Positions 1-9,271 of a DNA stretch of 64,000 nucleotides are shown here, in pieces; position 1 is the first letter of the stretch; every line of letters starts with the position of its first letter. The position numbers and the translations under genes are program-made. Location of the stretch: contig OY782831.1 in NCBI GenBank assembly GCA_963678375.2, positions 434,001 to 498,000 of the forward strand, given 5' to 3'. A model generated the notes under the pieces. The model was not told the DNA's origin. It saw nothing but the letters and a program-made list of their open reading frames with translations, and ran no database searches. The DNA is from JAEKNW01 sp963678375 (GTDB lineage Bacteria; Cloacimonadota; Cloacimonadia; Cloacimonadales; JAFGVF01).

Positions 1-1779
1 GAGAATAACTCGATCCCCCTCTCTTAAACTTAATGTCTTACTTTCTTCATGTCTTGAAAATATTAATAGATTATCTTCTTGATTTTCGAATTTCAAGTTA
101 GTTAATACTCTTGCACTTTCCTTTTTTTCTAGCAAAGTTGACTTCCAAAGACTACTAAAAGCTGACTTGACTGAATCAACACCAGCCATTTTTGTGTAAG
201 CACCTGTTTTAGTAGCCCAGATTTCTCTAAAAAGGAAAGCAAGATACTTGTTAAGATAGTTCTTTTCTTGGATAGAAAGTTTGTTAAGTGAGTCTTTTAT
301 TACAAGAAATTTTTCAAGACTGAACTTGGGTATTCTATTGCTGTCAATATCATTGAAATATGAAACTATATCTACTTCTTCCTCAGCAATAGCTTTGAAC
401 TCACTAACGATGCAATTTCTGATCATAAGGATATGTTGTTCCATATAGGGAGCTGGAGGAACACTACGTAACTCTTTTTGCTTATCTTTACTATAAAAAA
501 TCATAGAAGAACCAGTTCGACTTTTGCCATAAAGTGAAGTTAGCAACATATCATAGATATAAACTTGTACAGCATGGTTAATCCAAACACCAAATTTGGG
601 CACACTTCCACTCTTTAGCTCAAAAATTGAACGACGATTTATATCATCAGTTTCATTTTCCAAAAGTCCATCTAAACGACCAAACAAGCCATATTCCGGA
701 GAATAAAAAGTTGGTTCAGTAGTGACTCTTATATTCTTAATCTTTCCACACAAGTTTTGAAGATTTTGATAGTGATTACCCTTGATTTCCTCCATAATAT
801 CAAGTAAATTCTTAACTCCTAGACTTAGTGAAGTTAAGACTGAGGAGTGAACACATTCCTTGAAAAGCTGAGTAAAATCAGTTTGGTTACCAGCTATCAT
901 TTTATCTAGCATTTGATTAACAAAATTACCAACTACTATGGGTGTTGATATAGCAACCTTGTCAAAAAGAGAAGTCACTGCTAGTTTATGATAGGCAGTC
1001 TTATTTTGAAAACATTTGGCAACAGTAGTTGCATCTAGTAAGAAATCAGGTTCCAAAACTATCTTTGTGGTAGATTGAGTGAAATAAACTTTATCATCAT
1101 TACTATTTTGCTTTATATTATAAAATATTAGCTGACATCCTTTCCAGACTAGTTTAGCTATAGAGCCTATTTTCTTGCCATACAAATAACTATTATGATG
1201 ATTATTAGAATCTTTGATATCCCAGGCCAATACTTTGATAAGCTCTTCCCCATCTTCTTCATAACCTTCAATTTGACTTTTGAAGGAATTATCATCTTGT
1301 TGAATTAATTCAAAATCTGTAACTTTCAAACTTATCTGATCTATTTGCTTATGATTACTTTTCTTCTGCTTAGTAAAGCTATCTAAGTCAATATTTCTAA
1401 GCTGATTATCAAAACTAGCTAACCTCTTATCAGTAAACTGACATATCATTTCATACAGATACAATACTATACTTGTTACCTTATGTTCCGAATAGTCTTT
1501 AATCTCATTATGAATGACCTTGTTTAAAAATATCCTGATTCCATTGAGATTTGCTTGTAAATCATTATCTATCTTATAATATTCGTTAGCATAGGTAAAG
1601 CGACTATACAAATTTGGAAAAGATTCCTTAAAATCCTTAGAAATATCTTGATAAAAAGATTCAAATAGATTTCTAAGCTTTAATATTCTGCTTGGAAGAT
1701 CACTTTGTTCATCATTTTTAATTTCTTCTATCCAATCGAAATAGGATATAATTTTCTCATTATCTAATACTCTTAACAT
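1..1779 (-). CDS. Dna2/Cas4-type PD-(D/E)XK nuclease, probable N-terminal part of a helicase-nuclease (partial)
   Basis: The reading frame opens at ATG 1777-1779 and stays open for 593 codons to the window edge, so the C-terminus is missing. Around residues 365-405 it carries the Cas4/Dna2 nuclease signature: G-R-L-D-G, then F-E-L-K-S-G about 18 residues later, then H-x-x-Q-x-x-x-Y. These supply the metal-binding Asp and the D/E-x-K pair. The last visible stretch (L-R-E-G-D-R-V-I-L) resembles the start of the domain that precedes the SF1 helicase in Dna2-like proteins, so a helicase is expected beyond base 1; that is inference. The N-terminal ~250 residues match nothing I recognise. No signal peptide is visible, so it is presumably cytoplasmic and acts on DNA in repair or defence. 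It could also be a stand-alone nuclease. Confidence 0.65.
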   Translation of the reverse strand, partial: MLRVLDNEKIISYFDWIEEIKNDEQSDLPSRILKLRNLFESFYQDISKDFKESFPNLYSRFTYANEYYKIDNDLQANLNGIRIFLNKVIHNEIKDYSEHKVTSIVLYLYEMICQFTDKRLASFDNQLRNIDLDSFTKQKKSNHKQIDQISLKVTDFELIQQDDNSFKSQIEGYEEDGEELIKVLAWDIKDSNNHHNSYLYGKKIGSIAKLVWKGCQLIFYNIKQNSNDDKVYFTQSTTKIVLEPDFLLDATTVAKCFQNKTAYHKLAVTSLFDKVAISTPIVVGNFVNQMLDKMIAGNQTDFTQLFKECVHSSVLTSLSLGVKNLLDIMEEIKGNHYQNLQNLCGKIKNIRVTTEPTFYSPEYGLFGRLDGLLENETDDINRRSIFELKSGSVPKFGVWINHAVQVYIYDMLLTSLYGKSRTGSSMIFYSKDKQKELRSVPPAPYMEQHILMIRNCIVSEFKAIAEEEVDIVSYFNDIDSNRIPKFSLEKFLVIKDSLNKLSIQEKNYLNKYLAFLFREIWATKTGAYTKMAGVDSVKSAFSSLWKSTLLEKKESARVLTNLKFENQEDNLLIFSRHEESKTLSLREGDRVIL

Positions 1780-1919
1780 TATTTTTTATCCGTTTATTGT
1801 TTATTGTAATAATTAAGATTAGCAATAGATAGTCAATATTTTTTTGATTTTACTTTAACCCAAATAATGCAATAGAACTTGGAGATTGGTAATTTTGTCT
1901 ACGATAGTTCAAATTCAAA

Positions 1920-1951
1920 CAAAAAAACTGGTAGTAAAATTACTACCAGTT
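1920..1951 (-). terminator. Intrinsic terminator of tpx
   Basis: An 11-bp inverted repeat (1926-1936 with 1941-1951) is followed, in - strand direction, by a run of seven U. It lies 24 bp past the tpx stop codon. Confidence 0.85.
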
Positions 1952-1975
1952 AATGAAAAAACTTACGATATTATT

Positions 1976-2476
1976 TTATTTCAAACTAGCTAAAGCACTA
2001 TTGTAGTCTGGTTCTTGCACTATTTCAGGAACCAGTTCTGTATAAGTAACTTTACCTTCTTCATCTACAATTACGACAGCTCTGGCCATTAAACCAGCCA
2101 TCGGTCCATCTACTATTTGCACGCCATAAGCCTTAGAGAAATCGTCTCCTCTCATTTCACTAAGAGTAATCACTTTGTCCAATCCTTCCGCGCCACAGAA
2201 TCTAGCTTGAGCAAATGGTAGATCTCTAGAAATACACAATACTACTGTATTTTCTAAATTATTTAGTTCAGCATTAAATTTTCTCACAGAAGCTGCACAA
2301 ACGCCAGTATCAAGACTTGGGAAAATATTTAAAATAACTTTCTTACCTTTATAATCACTTAATTTTGCCTGACTTAAGTCATTTTTGACTAATACAAAAT
2401 CTGCTACCTTATCACCCACTTTTGGTAAGTTTCCACTTGTATTTATTTCATTACCTTTTAATGTAATTTTAGCCAT
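1976..2476 (-). CDS. tpx: Thiol peroxidase (atypical 2-Cys peroxiredoxin)
   Basis: Tpx reduces hydrogen and alkyl hydroperoxides using thioredoxin. At 166 aa it has the usual family length. The peroxidatic site F-P-S-L-D-T-G-V-C (C60) and the resolving cysteine F-C-G-A-E-G (C94) are both present at the standard spacing, and the R-D-L-P-F-A-Q motif between them is intact. It is a cytoplasmic protein without a signal peptide. A strong Shine-Dalgarno (AAGGAGA) precedes the ATG. The gene is monocistronic, with its own terminator, and is divergent from the lytic transglycosylase gene. Together with the Prx6-type enzyme at 52.6 kb it points to an anaerobe defending itself against peroxide. Confidence 0.95.
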   Translation of the reverse strand: MAKITLKGNEINTSGNLPKVGDKVADFVLVKNDLSQAKLSDYKGKKVILNIFPSLDTGVCAASVRKFNAELNNLENTVVLCISRDLPFAQARFCGAEGLDKVITLSEMRGDDFSKAYGVQIVDGPMAGLMARAVVIVDEEGKVTYTELVPEIVQEPDYNSALASLK

Positions 2477-2647
2477 CTTTAATCTCCTTTATTTTTTTAT
2501 CTAATTTTATAATTAATATAAAGTATTTAAGCCAAATGTCAAATTATTATTTGATTCTCCTAGTAAGGAAGTTATTTGAGTGTTTATAGTGTAGCTTATA
2601 TTTATCATTGACACTAAAAGCTATAAAATTTTAATGCAAAATATAAA

Positions 2648-4204
2648 ATGAATGGAGATTTAAAATTGCATAAAATTCTATATTTAGTAATGTTGGTCCT
2701 AGTTCTTAGCGGATGTAGCTCTTTCATACCCTTGATTGAAGATACAAATAATTTCTATGATAAGAGCGAAAAAGTAACTTATCCTAGTGAAAAGTCTTAT
2801 CCAGATGAGCTTCAAGAAAGTAGTAATTCAGACCTCTCTCAGAATCAAATTGCAAATAGTGAAGTCATTGAACCAAGTGAAATTGATCAAAAGATATATA
2901 AATATGAGACAACAATTGATTCACTATATCTTGAATTAGCTGATAGAGATGCTTTGATTGACTCATTAATTTTTGAGATAAGCAAGTATAAAGATAACAT
3001 TATTATTACTGACCTTGGCTTCCCCAGAGAAATTGAATTTGCAGGTGAAACCATTGACTTAACGATTGAAAGAAATCTGGAGAGATTTGAAAAAGCTTAT
3101 AACAGTGAGTTAAAATCGGCTGTAAGATTCATACCTAGGTCTGGACGCTATTTTGCTCTTATGGATTCTATTTTTACACAAGCTGGTGTGCCAACCGACA
3201 CTAAATATCTTGCAATTGCTGAAAGTAGGCTAAGTTACCGAGCCCACTCTCCTATGGGTGCTGATGGTATATGGCAAATTATGCCCAATACTGGCAAACA
3301 TTATAAAATGCTGATAAATGACTTTGTTGATGAAAGACGTGACATCTATAAATCAACCCAGGTAGCTGCTCAACTCCTAAAAGATACTTATCGTTATTTT
3401 TCCCAAAAAGGAGCTGAAGATTGGCTTCTAGCTTACTGTGCCTACAATGCCGGAATGGGAAATGTTAATAAGGTTCTACAAGCCCAAGGTGGAAGTAAAT
3501 TTGCAGACCTAGTCTTTAGAACTCAAGAAACTAATGAGTACGTTTGGAAAGCAATTGCGATTAAATATATCTTCGAGAATGAAGCTGAAATATTCGGAAG
3601 TAAATTTGAAAGAGAGCCTAATATCTTAGAAGACACAAAAGTAATAGAGGTTACTCTTAAAGGTCATTATAAGCTTGATGAATGGGCTAAGGCACAAGGG
3701 ACAAACATTGGTTCTGTATATGAACTTAACCCTTGGATCAAGATTTATAGACAGAGTAGGCAAAAATATTCTGCAATAAATGATGTTGTTCTTCCAGCCG
3801 GAAATCACAATATATTAGTACCTATAAACTCTCAAGCGGATACTCTCAAAGTTGCTGAAATTGAAAAGCAATTCCTTAATAGTAATGCGGGTTTCTTTAC
3901 CCATCATATAGTCAAAAGAGGAGATAACCTCTATAATATTGCAAGAAAATACAAGACTTCTGTAAGCAAAATTAAACAACTCAATGGTATGACATCTAAT
4001 ATGATTAGACCTGGTCAAAAACTAAAACTTTATGGTAATGCTAGCTCTAGCAAGGGTGTTTATACTGTTCAAAAGGGAGATTCTATTTCGGGAATATCTT
4101 CAAAACTTAAGGTTAGCCAGAAGCTTCTTATCTCCAAAAATAATTTAAAAAAGAATAAGAATGGTTTAGTATTAATCTATCCTGGACAGAAACTAAACTA
4201 CTAA
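2648..4204 (+). CDS. MltD-like membrane-bound lytic murein transglycosylase with two LysM domains
   Basis: This enzyme cleaves glycan strands of peptidoglycan to 1,6-anhydro ends in the periplasm. The N-terminus is a lipoprotein signal with lipobox L-S-G-C (C23). The SLT domain spans about residues 160-300, with catalytic E192 in A-I-A-E-S-R-L, then G-x-W-Q-I-M-P and A-Y-N-A-G-M-G. Two LysM peptidoglycan-binding repeats follow at about 420-465 and 472-518. The length (518 aa) and order match MltD. The ATG at 2648 has no ribosome-binding site, whereas a GGAG sits 9 bases before an in-frame TTG at 2666, which would still leave a complete lipoprotein signal. The true start is therefore probably 2666. 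It is a single gene, followed by one of the dispersed palindromes. Confidence 0.9.
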   Translation: MNGDLKLHKILYLVMLVLVLSGCSSFIPLIEDTNNFYDKSEKVTYPSEKSYPDELQESSNSDLSQNQIANSEVIEPSEIDQKIYKYETTIDSLYLELADRDALIDSLIFEISKYKDNIIITDLGFPREIEFAGETIDLTIERNLERFEKAYNSELKSAVRFIPRSGRYFALMDSIFTQAGVPTDTKYLAIAESRLSYRAHSPMGADGIWQIMPNTGKHYKMLINDFVDERRDIYKSTQVAAQLLKDTYRYFSQKGAEDWLLAYCAYNAGMGNVNKVLQAQGGSKFADLVFRTQETNEYVWKAIAIKYIFENEAEIFGSKFEREPNILEDTKVIEVTLKGHYKLDEWAKAQGTNIGSVYELNPWIKIYRQSRQKYSAINDVVLPAGNHNILVPINSQADTLKVAEIEKQFLNSNAGFFTHHIVKRGDNLYNIARKYKTSVSKIKQLNGMTSNMIRPGQKLKLYGNASSSKGVYTVQKGDSISGISSKLKVSQKLLISKNNLKKNKNGLVLIYPGQKLNY

Positions 4205-4263
4205 TTTGCATCTTAAAAAACCTTCTTTGCTAGATAATTTACCTTGCTTATTTTTTTGACTAT

Positions 4264-4325
4264 CCCTTCATTGTTACTTTCTGGATAAACTTCTAGAAAT
4301 TTATTAGGATAATAACAATGTAGGA
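4264..4325. repeat. Dispersed imperfect palindrome, copy A
   Basis: The 5' arm CCTTCATTGTTACT and the 3' arm AATAACAATGTAGG are imperfect inverted repeats ~35 bp apart. The same layout and ~62 bp length recur at 15928, 28185, 39574 and 61634. The interior also resembles copy B (AATTTAT followed by GATA). Confidence 0.55.
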
Positions 4326-4433
4326 TCTACAATTAGCTAAAATAATTAGAAATATCATATTTTTGGAAGATTTTTTGCAGGGAATCTAATCTTATATAGT
4401 CTTAAAATAAAAATAAACGAAAGAAGGTTTATT

Positions 4434-4694
4434 ATGAGAAAAGAAAAACTAACAGACTTAGCAATTAATCAAAGTGGATTTATCTTTGATCCAACAACTG
4501 GTTATAGTTATAATGCCAATGAAACAGCTATTTGGATAATCAATCAAATCATAGCTGGTGCTGACATGGAAAATCTAGTAAATCATCTAGTTGAAGAGTA
4601 TGAAGTTGAAAGAGATGAAGCCGTTTCCGATATTGAATACTTTATGCGTGTTTTAGAGAATTACTCTTTAGTGGATCGTAGTCATGCCTATTAA
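4434..4694 (+). CDS. PqqD-like peptide-binding (RRE-type) protein
   Basis: This small 86-aa protein has the PqqD winged-helix pattern: an early strand pair (F-I-F-D-P-T-T-G-Y-S-Y), the L/I-N-x-T/E-A-x-x-I-W helix start (N-A-N-E-T-A-I-W-I-I) and a C-terminal helix D-I-E-Y-F-M-R-V-L. PqqD-type RiPP recognition elements bind leader peptides and deliver them to modifying enzymes, but stand-alone copies also occur in loci without a known precursor peptide. It has a good Shine-Dalgarno (GAAGG) and opens an operon; its last 11 bases overlap the ATP-grasp gene. I found no obvious precursor peptide in the 230 bp upstream. The fold assignment is fairly firm; the partner is unknown. Confidence 0.75.
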   Translation: MRKEKLTDLAINQSGFIFDPTTGYSYNANETAIWIINQIIAGADMENLVNHLVEEYEVERDEAVSDIEYFMRVLENYSLVDRSHAY

Positions 4695-5754
4695 TCTAGA
4701 CCATCCCGACTTGGTTATCGCAGTTTCTGGTTTAAAAACTGGTGATAATCCTCAACCTGGTGTGCCAATCATTAGATCTATTAGAAAAGCAGGTTTCAAA
4801 GGAAAGATTGTTGGACTAATCTATGATAATTTAGAATCAGGCATATATTACCCCGATTTAGCTCAAGAAGTCTATCAAATGCCATATCCCTCCGAGGGAA
4901 AAGATGCTATTCTTAGTAGGATTGATTATATCTTATCACAAACCAAGATAGATGTTCTTATTCCTACACTTGATTCAGAAATCATTGGTTATATTAGATT
5001 AGCTAAAGAATTAGAAACAAGAGGAATCAAGACTTTTCTACCAAGTGAAGATCAGCTGCTACTTAGAGATAAATCAAAGATTTTTAGAACCTTCCCAGCC
5101 CAAGGAATCGCTGTCCCTAAAACTGAATTCCTAGTTGATGCAAGTAAAGTTTTTGAGATTGAAAAAGAGATTAAATTTCCTCTCTTTATCAAAGGAAATC
5201 TCTACGAAGCTTATCAAGCAAATACTATTAATGAAGCAATTTACTATTTTAACTTAATTAGAGAAAAATGGGGTTTACCTGTTTTAGCCCAACAAAAAGT
5301 TGTAGGTGATGAATTTAATGTTTCCTTAGTTGGTGATGGACAGGGTAATATTTTAGGAATGATTCCACAACGAAAACTTATCATTACTGATAAAGGGAAA
5401 GGTTTTGGTGGCGTTGTTGTTAATAATCCAAAACTTAATGAATTTACTAAAAACGTAATTGCTACTTTGAAATGGCAAGGACCATGTGAGTTAGAATTGA
5501 TTAAAGATAATGAAGATAATTTCTATTTAATTGAAATTAACCCTCGCTTTCCTGCTTGGATTAGATTAGCTGAAGGAGCAGGACAAAATCTTCCAGCAAT
5601 GGTTGTAAAGTTGGCACTTAAGGAAGAAGTTCAAGCTTTTACTCAATACAAGACTGGCACGATGTTCATTAGGCATGCTGAAGATATAATCGCTGATATA
5701 AGTGAAATGGGACAATTATCAACAACTGGGCAGTTAATAAGAGGAGAAGAATAA
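4684..5754 (+). CDS. ATP-grasp ligase
   Basis: ATP-grasp enzymes join a carboxylate to an amine or thiol through an acyl phosphate. This 356-aa protein has a preATP-grasp N-terminal region (~1-110), a central lobe with a basic F-I-K-G segment near 170, and the metal-binding finish G-P-C-E-L-E-L followed by I-E-I-N-P-R-F (about residues 265-290), as in carbamoyl-phosphate-synthase-like ligases. No signal peptide is present, so it is cytoplasmic. It overlaps the PqqD-like gene by 11 bp and the next gene by 1 bp (TAATG), which implies coupled translation. The natural substrate cannot be read from sequence. An amino acid or polyamine conjugation is my inference from the decarboxylase-like neighbour. 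Confidence 0.85.
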   Translation: MPINLDHPDLVIAVSGLKTGDNPQPGVPIIRSIRKAGFKGKIVGLIYDNLESGIYYPDLAQEVYQMPYPSEGKDAILSRIDYILSQTKIDVLIPTLDSEIIGYIRLAKELETRGIKTFLPSEDQLLLRDKSKIFRTFPAQGIAVPKTEFLVDASKVFEIEKEIKFPLFIKGNLYEAYQANTINEAIYYFNLIREKWGLPVLAQQKVVGDEFNVSLVGDGQGNILGMIPQRKLIITDKGKGFGGVVVNNPKLNEFTKNVIATLKWQGPCELELIKDNEDNFYLIEINPRFPAWIRLAEGAGQNLPAMVVKLALKEEVQAFTQYKTGTMFIRHAEDIIADISEMGQLSTTGQLIRGEE

Positions 5755-7106
5755 TGCGTAAAAAATATAATCCACCCAGAATATTAAGAAACCAATCTGG
5801 TCTATCAAATAAAATAGCCCATAATAAAAATGCAATTAATTTCCAAGATAGAATTTCTGGAATACCAGTTAAAACCCTTACAGAAAAATTTGGTTCACCT
5901 CTATTTGTTTACTCAGAAGCAAAAATTAGAGATTCTTATCGAGAGTTAACTTCCATTCTCAAACAGTTTTATAGTAACAGTGAAGTATCTTGGTCATATA
6001 AAACAAATTATCTTGGAGCAATTTGTTCAATATTCCATCAAGAAGGAGCAAAAGCAGAAATAGTATCTATTATGGAATATGAAATGGCTAAGCACTTAGG
6101 AATAGAAGGTAAAGATATAATATTTAATGGTCCTGGTAAAAGGAAGGAAGATTTACTTAGAGTTGTTGAAGATGGTGTTACTATTCATATCGACCATTTC
6201 CACGAACTTATTCTTTTGGAAGAAGTTGCTCAAGAATTAGATATTCGCCCCCAAGTTGCTATCCGAGTAAATATGGATACAGGTATCTATCCTCAGTGGC
6301 AAAGATTTGGTTTTAATTATGATAATGGAGAAGCCTACAGAACTCTACAAAGATTGATCCAAGGTGATAAGATGGATTTGATAGGGTTACATGCTCATAT
6401 TGGAACATTTATGCTAGATGCAAATCCTTATTATATCTCTGCTACAAAGCTGCTTGAATTAGCCCAAAGCGTGAAAGACAATTTTGGAATAATAGTAGAT
6501 TATATCGATTTGGGTGGTGGTTTTGCTTCTAAAAATACCCTCCACAATCAATACACTCCTGGTGAATTCTCATCACCTTCTTTTGACCAATATGCTACTG
6601 CTATCGGTAAAGCTTTTAATGAATCCAAGTTTGCTAAAGATGAAGAACCTCGTTTGATACTTGAGACTGGAAGAGTTTTAGTTGATGAAGCTGGTACTTT
6701 AATAACTCAAGTTATTGGTAAAAGAGACTTGCCTACTGGAGAAAGAGCTGTCGTTATTGATGCTGGTGTTAATATTCTTTTCACAACTTGGTGGTACAAC
6801 TTAAAAATACTTCCTGCTCAACCAATATCAGGTACTTCAATGCCAACAATCTTTTATGGTCCATTGTGTATGAACATTGATATAGTTAAACATTCTACTC
6901 CTTATCCTGATCTCAAAATAGGTGATCAATTAATAGTTTTCCCAGTTGGTGCTTATAATGTTACTCAGTGGATGCAGTTTATTGAATACCGACCTGGAGT
7001 ATGTTTAATCTCTGAAACAGGACAAGTTGACTTAATTCGCGAAAGAGAAGGCTTAGAGGATATTAATTCTAGAGAAAAAATACCAGAGTACTTAAGGATT
7101 ATTTAG
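5754..7106 (+). CDS. PLP-dependent decarboxylase, DapDC/ornithine-decarboxylase (fold III) family
   Basis: The 450-aa protein is an alanine-racemase-fold decarboxylase of the diaminopimelate/ornithine type. PLP lysine K83 lies in S-Y-K-T-N-Y. The phosphate-binding glycine loop D-L-G-G-G-F, the E-T-G-R-V-L-V segment (canonical E-P-G-R) and the second-subunit catalytic cysteine in Y-G-P-L-C-M-N-I-D are all kept, so it looks catalytically competent. The first ~35 residues are a basic extension not usual for LysA. Its placement between an ATP-grasp ligase and a transporter/peptidase, not with lysine genes, argues for a specialised substrate instead of housekeeping lysine synthesis. It is coupled on both sides by 1-bp overlaps. 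Confidence 0.8.
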   Translation: MRKKYNPPRILRNQSGLSNKIAHNKNAINFQDRISGIPVKTLTEKFGSPLFVYSEAKIRDSYRELTSILKQFYSNSEVSWSYKTNYLGAICSIFHQEGAKAEIVSIMEYEMAKHLGIEGKDIIFNGPGKRKEDLLRVVEDGVTIHIDHFHELILLEEVAQELDIRPQVAIRVNMDTGIYPQWQRFGFNYDNGEAYRTLQRLIQGDKMDLIGLHAHIGTFMLDANPYYISATKLLELAQSVKDNFGIIVDYIDLGGGFASKNTLHNQYTPGEFSSPSFDQYATAIGKAFNESKFAKDEEPRLILETGRVLVDEAGTLITQVIGKRDLPTGERAVVIDAGVNILFTTWWYNLKILPAQPISGTSMPTIFYGPLCMNIDIVKHSTPYPDLKIGDQLIVFPVGAYNVTQWMQFIEYRPGVCLISETGQVDLIREREGLEDINSREKIPEYLRII

Positions 7107-9271
7107 TGACTACTCTTGTTAATAATATAAAGAATTTACTTTTATCAATTATAAATGCCTACTCTTCTATTCTTTTCAGTGAAAAGATGGAGGTAGGCTT
7201 ATTGATATTACTCGGGACACTTATAGAACCTCTTACAGGAATTACTGGTGTTTTAGGCGGTCTTATAGCTATCTTGTTCGCCAGGATTCTTTCTTTTGAA
7301 GATTGGACTTCAACAAGTGGAATTCATGGCTTTAATTCTATGCTTATCTCACTGGGGGTAGGCTTTTTTATGCCTAATGAACTCTTTTGGACATCTTCTT
7401 ATTGGTTGGTCTTATTTGGAGCTTCAATAATTACCTTGTTGCTGTTCATTACTTTAAATTATCTAACTACAACTTACCTTAATATGCCCTCTATGAGTTT
7501 ATCTTTCTCAATTGTTGCCATCCTACTATCTTTTTTTATAATGCGAATTGGACAAGTGACAGCAGTACAAGATAGATTTATTTTGTTAAGTAATGACCTA
7601 ATGACTAGCAATTTACTTACCTACTATTTACAAAGTTTAGGGAGTATTTTCTTCACACCATATATCTTATCAGGCTTACTAATAGTACTTGCTTTGCTTC
7701 TGACTTCAAGAATAGGTTTTCTTCTTAGTTTAATGGGTTTTGGTATAAGTTTCTATTTTGTCTCAATGTTCAATACTGCATATTTAGAGACAATTGGTCT
7801 TTATCAGATTTCTTACACAGCCCTAAACTTAATGTTGATAGCAATTAGTATTGGAGGTGTCTTTTTCATACCCTCCTTAACGTCTTATATCATTGCAGGT
7901 TTCTCATGTGTCCTTGGCTTCATCATTACTTATGCTTTCCAGTTCTTGTTTGAGAACTATTATGTTGCTCCTTACGCATTTCCTATGAACATAACCGTTT
8001 TAGTTATAGTTATTGCCCTCCGTTTAAGACTGCAAAATAAGCATCCTAATATTGCTAATTTTGGGATATTTATTCCTGAAGAGAATTTAAAATATTACTA
8101 CTCAAAAATTAGAAGATTCTATCAGGCTGATGGACTACAATTCTACTTACCTTTTGTTGGAGAATGGAAAGTTACTCAAGGTAATCATGGTGAAATAACT
8201 CATAAATTACAATGGGCTTATGCTTGGGATTTTGAAATCATAGATAAAGATGAAAAAAAATATCGGGGTCAGGGAGAAAAGACTCAAGATTATTATTGTT
8301 ATGGTAAACCAATCTTAGCATCTGCTCCAGGCTGGGTAGCTAATTATATAGATGGAATTGAAGATAATCCCATTGGACAAATCAATACTAGAGAGAACTG
8401 GGGTAATTTTGTAGTTATAAACCATGGATTTGGTGTATATTCAATGTATTGCCATATTAAAAAAGGGACAATTAAAGTTAAGAATGGTGAATGGATTGCT
8501 AAAGGAGATAAAATTGGCTTAGTTGGTAATTCTGGTAGATCTGCAGTCCCTCATCTTCATTTTAATATTCAACGAGGTGCTGAACCTGGTAGTCAAACAA
8601 TTAAATCCAATCTCTTGAACTATAAGCAAAGGAAAGAGAAATTATGCTTTAATGCTTATGGTATCCCAGAGAAAAATGATATAATTTCTGCCTTAGCTCC
8701 TGTAAACTATCTGCAAGACTTATTACATTTAAAAGTGGAAGATACTTCAACGTTTAAAGTTAAATACGGAAACAAAGAATTTATTGAGAAATGGACTGTT
8801 GAAGTTGATCTACTGGGAAGATTCTTCATAAAATCAGATCGTAAATCTTCTTTAGAGTTCTCAGTCTATGATGGAATATTTAATGTTTTAGATTTCAAAG
8901 GAAACAAGCAAAGTGCCTTGCAAACCTTAGCAATTCTGATGAGTAGACTTCCCTTATACCAAGAGGAAGAAGGTTTAGAATGGACAGATTTACCTCCTTA
9001 TTCTATTTTACTTAAACCCTTCTGGGAAGATAGCTTAATGCTCATTCAATCACTAACAAACATCTCTAATATTAAGAGTAAGTCAAAAGTTTTTATGGTA
9101 AACAAAACAATATCTGTTGCCACACAAACAGAACTGAATATAATGGGCAAGAAATTAAAATCATACCATGGTAATATAGAAATAAAAGATTTGATTGGTA
9201 TAATCAAGATAGAATTAAATATTGATGATAAAAATATTATGCAAGTTGAATTGCTTGAGGAAGAAAAATGA
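7106..9271 (+). CDS. Urea-transporter-like membrane domain fused to M23 metallopeptidase
   Basis: The first ~310 residues form about ten hydrophobic segments and resemble bacterial urea transporters (L-E-P-L-T-G-I-T-G-V-L-G-G-L, then N-S-M-L-I-S-L-G-V-G). A soluble domain follows at about 335-500 with M23 features: Y-A-W-D-F-E, G-N-F-V-V-I-N-H-G, S-M-Y-C-H-I-K-K-G and the H-L-H zinc motif in V-P-H-L-H-F. A further ~220 residues at the C-terminus are unrecognised. M23 enzymes cut peptide cross-links of peptidoglycan, so a channel carrying a periplasmic wall-active domain is implied. The GTG start overlaps the TAG of the preceding gene. Transport of urea itself is not shown; a related amide is equally possible. 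Confidence 0.8.
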   Translation: MTTLVNNIKNLLLSIINAYSSILFSEKMEVGLLILLGTLIEPLTGITGVLGGLIAILFARILSFEDWTSTSGIHGFNSMLISLGVGFFMPNELFWTSSYWLVLFGASIITLLLFITLNYLTTTYLNMPSMSLSFSIVAILLSFFIMRIGQVTAVQDRFILLSNDLMTSNLLTYYLQSLGSIFFTPYILSGLLIVLALLLTSRIGFLLSLMGFGISFYFVSMFNTAYLETIGLYQISYTALNLMLIAISIGGVFFIPSLTSYIIAGFSCVLGFIITYAFQFLFENYYVAPYAFPMNITVLVIVIALRLRLQNKHPNIANFGIFIPEENLKYYYSKIRRFYQADGLQFYLPFVGEWKVTQGNHGEITHKLQWAYAWDFEIIDKDEKKYRGQGEKTQDYYCYGKPILASAPGWVANYIDGIEDNPIGQINTRENWGNFVVINHGFGVYSMYCHIKKGTIKVKNGEWIAKGDKIGLVGNSGRSAVPHLHFNIQRGAEPGSQTIKSNLLNYKQRKEKLCFNAYGIPEKNDIISALAPVNYLQDLLHLKVEDTSTFKVKYGNKEFIEKWTVEVDLLGRFFIKSDRKSSLEFSVYDGIFNVLDFKGNKQSALQTLAILMSRLPLYQEEEGLEWTDLPPYSILLKPFWEDSLMLIQSLTNISNIKSKSKVFMVNKTISVATQTELNIMGKKLKSYHGNIEIKDLIGIIKIELNIDDKNIMQVELLEEEK

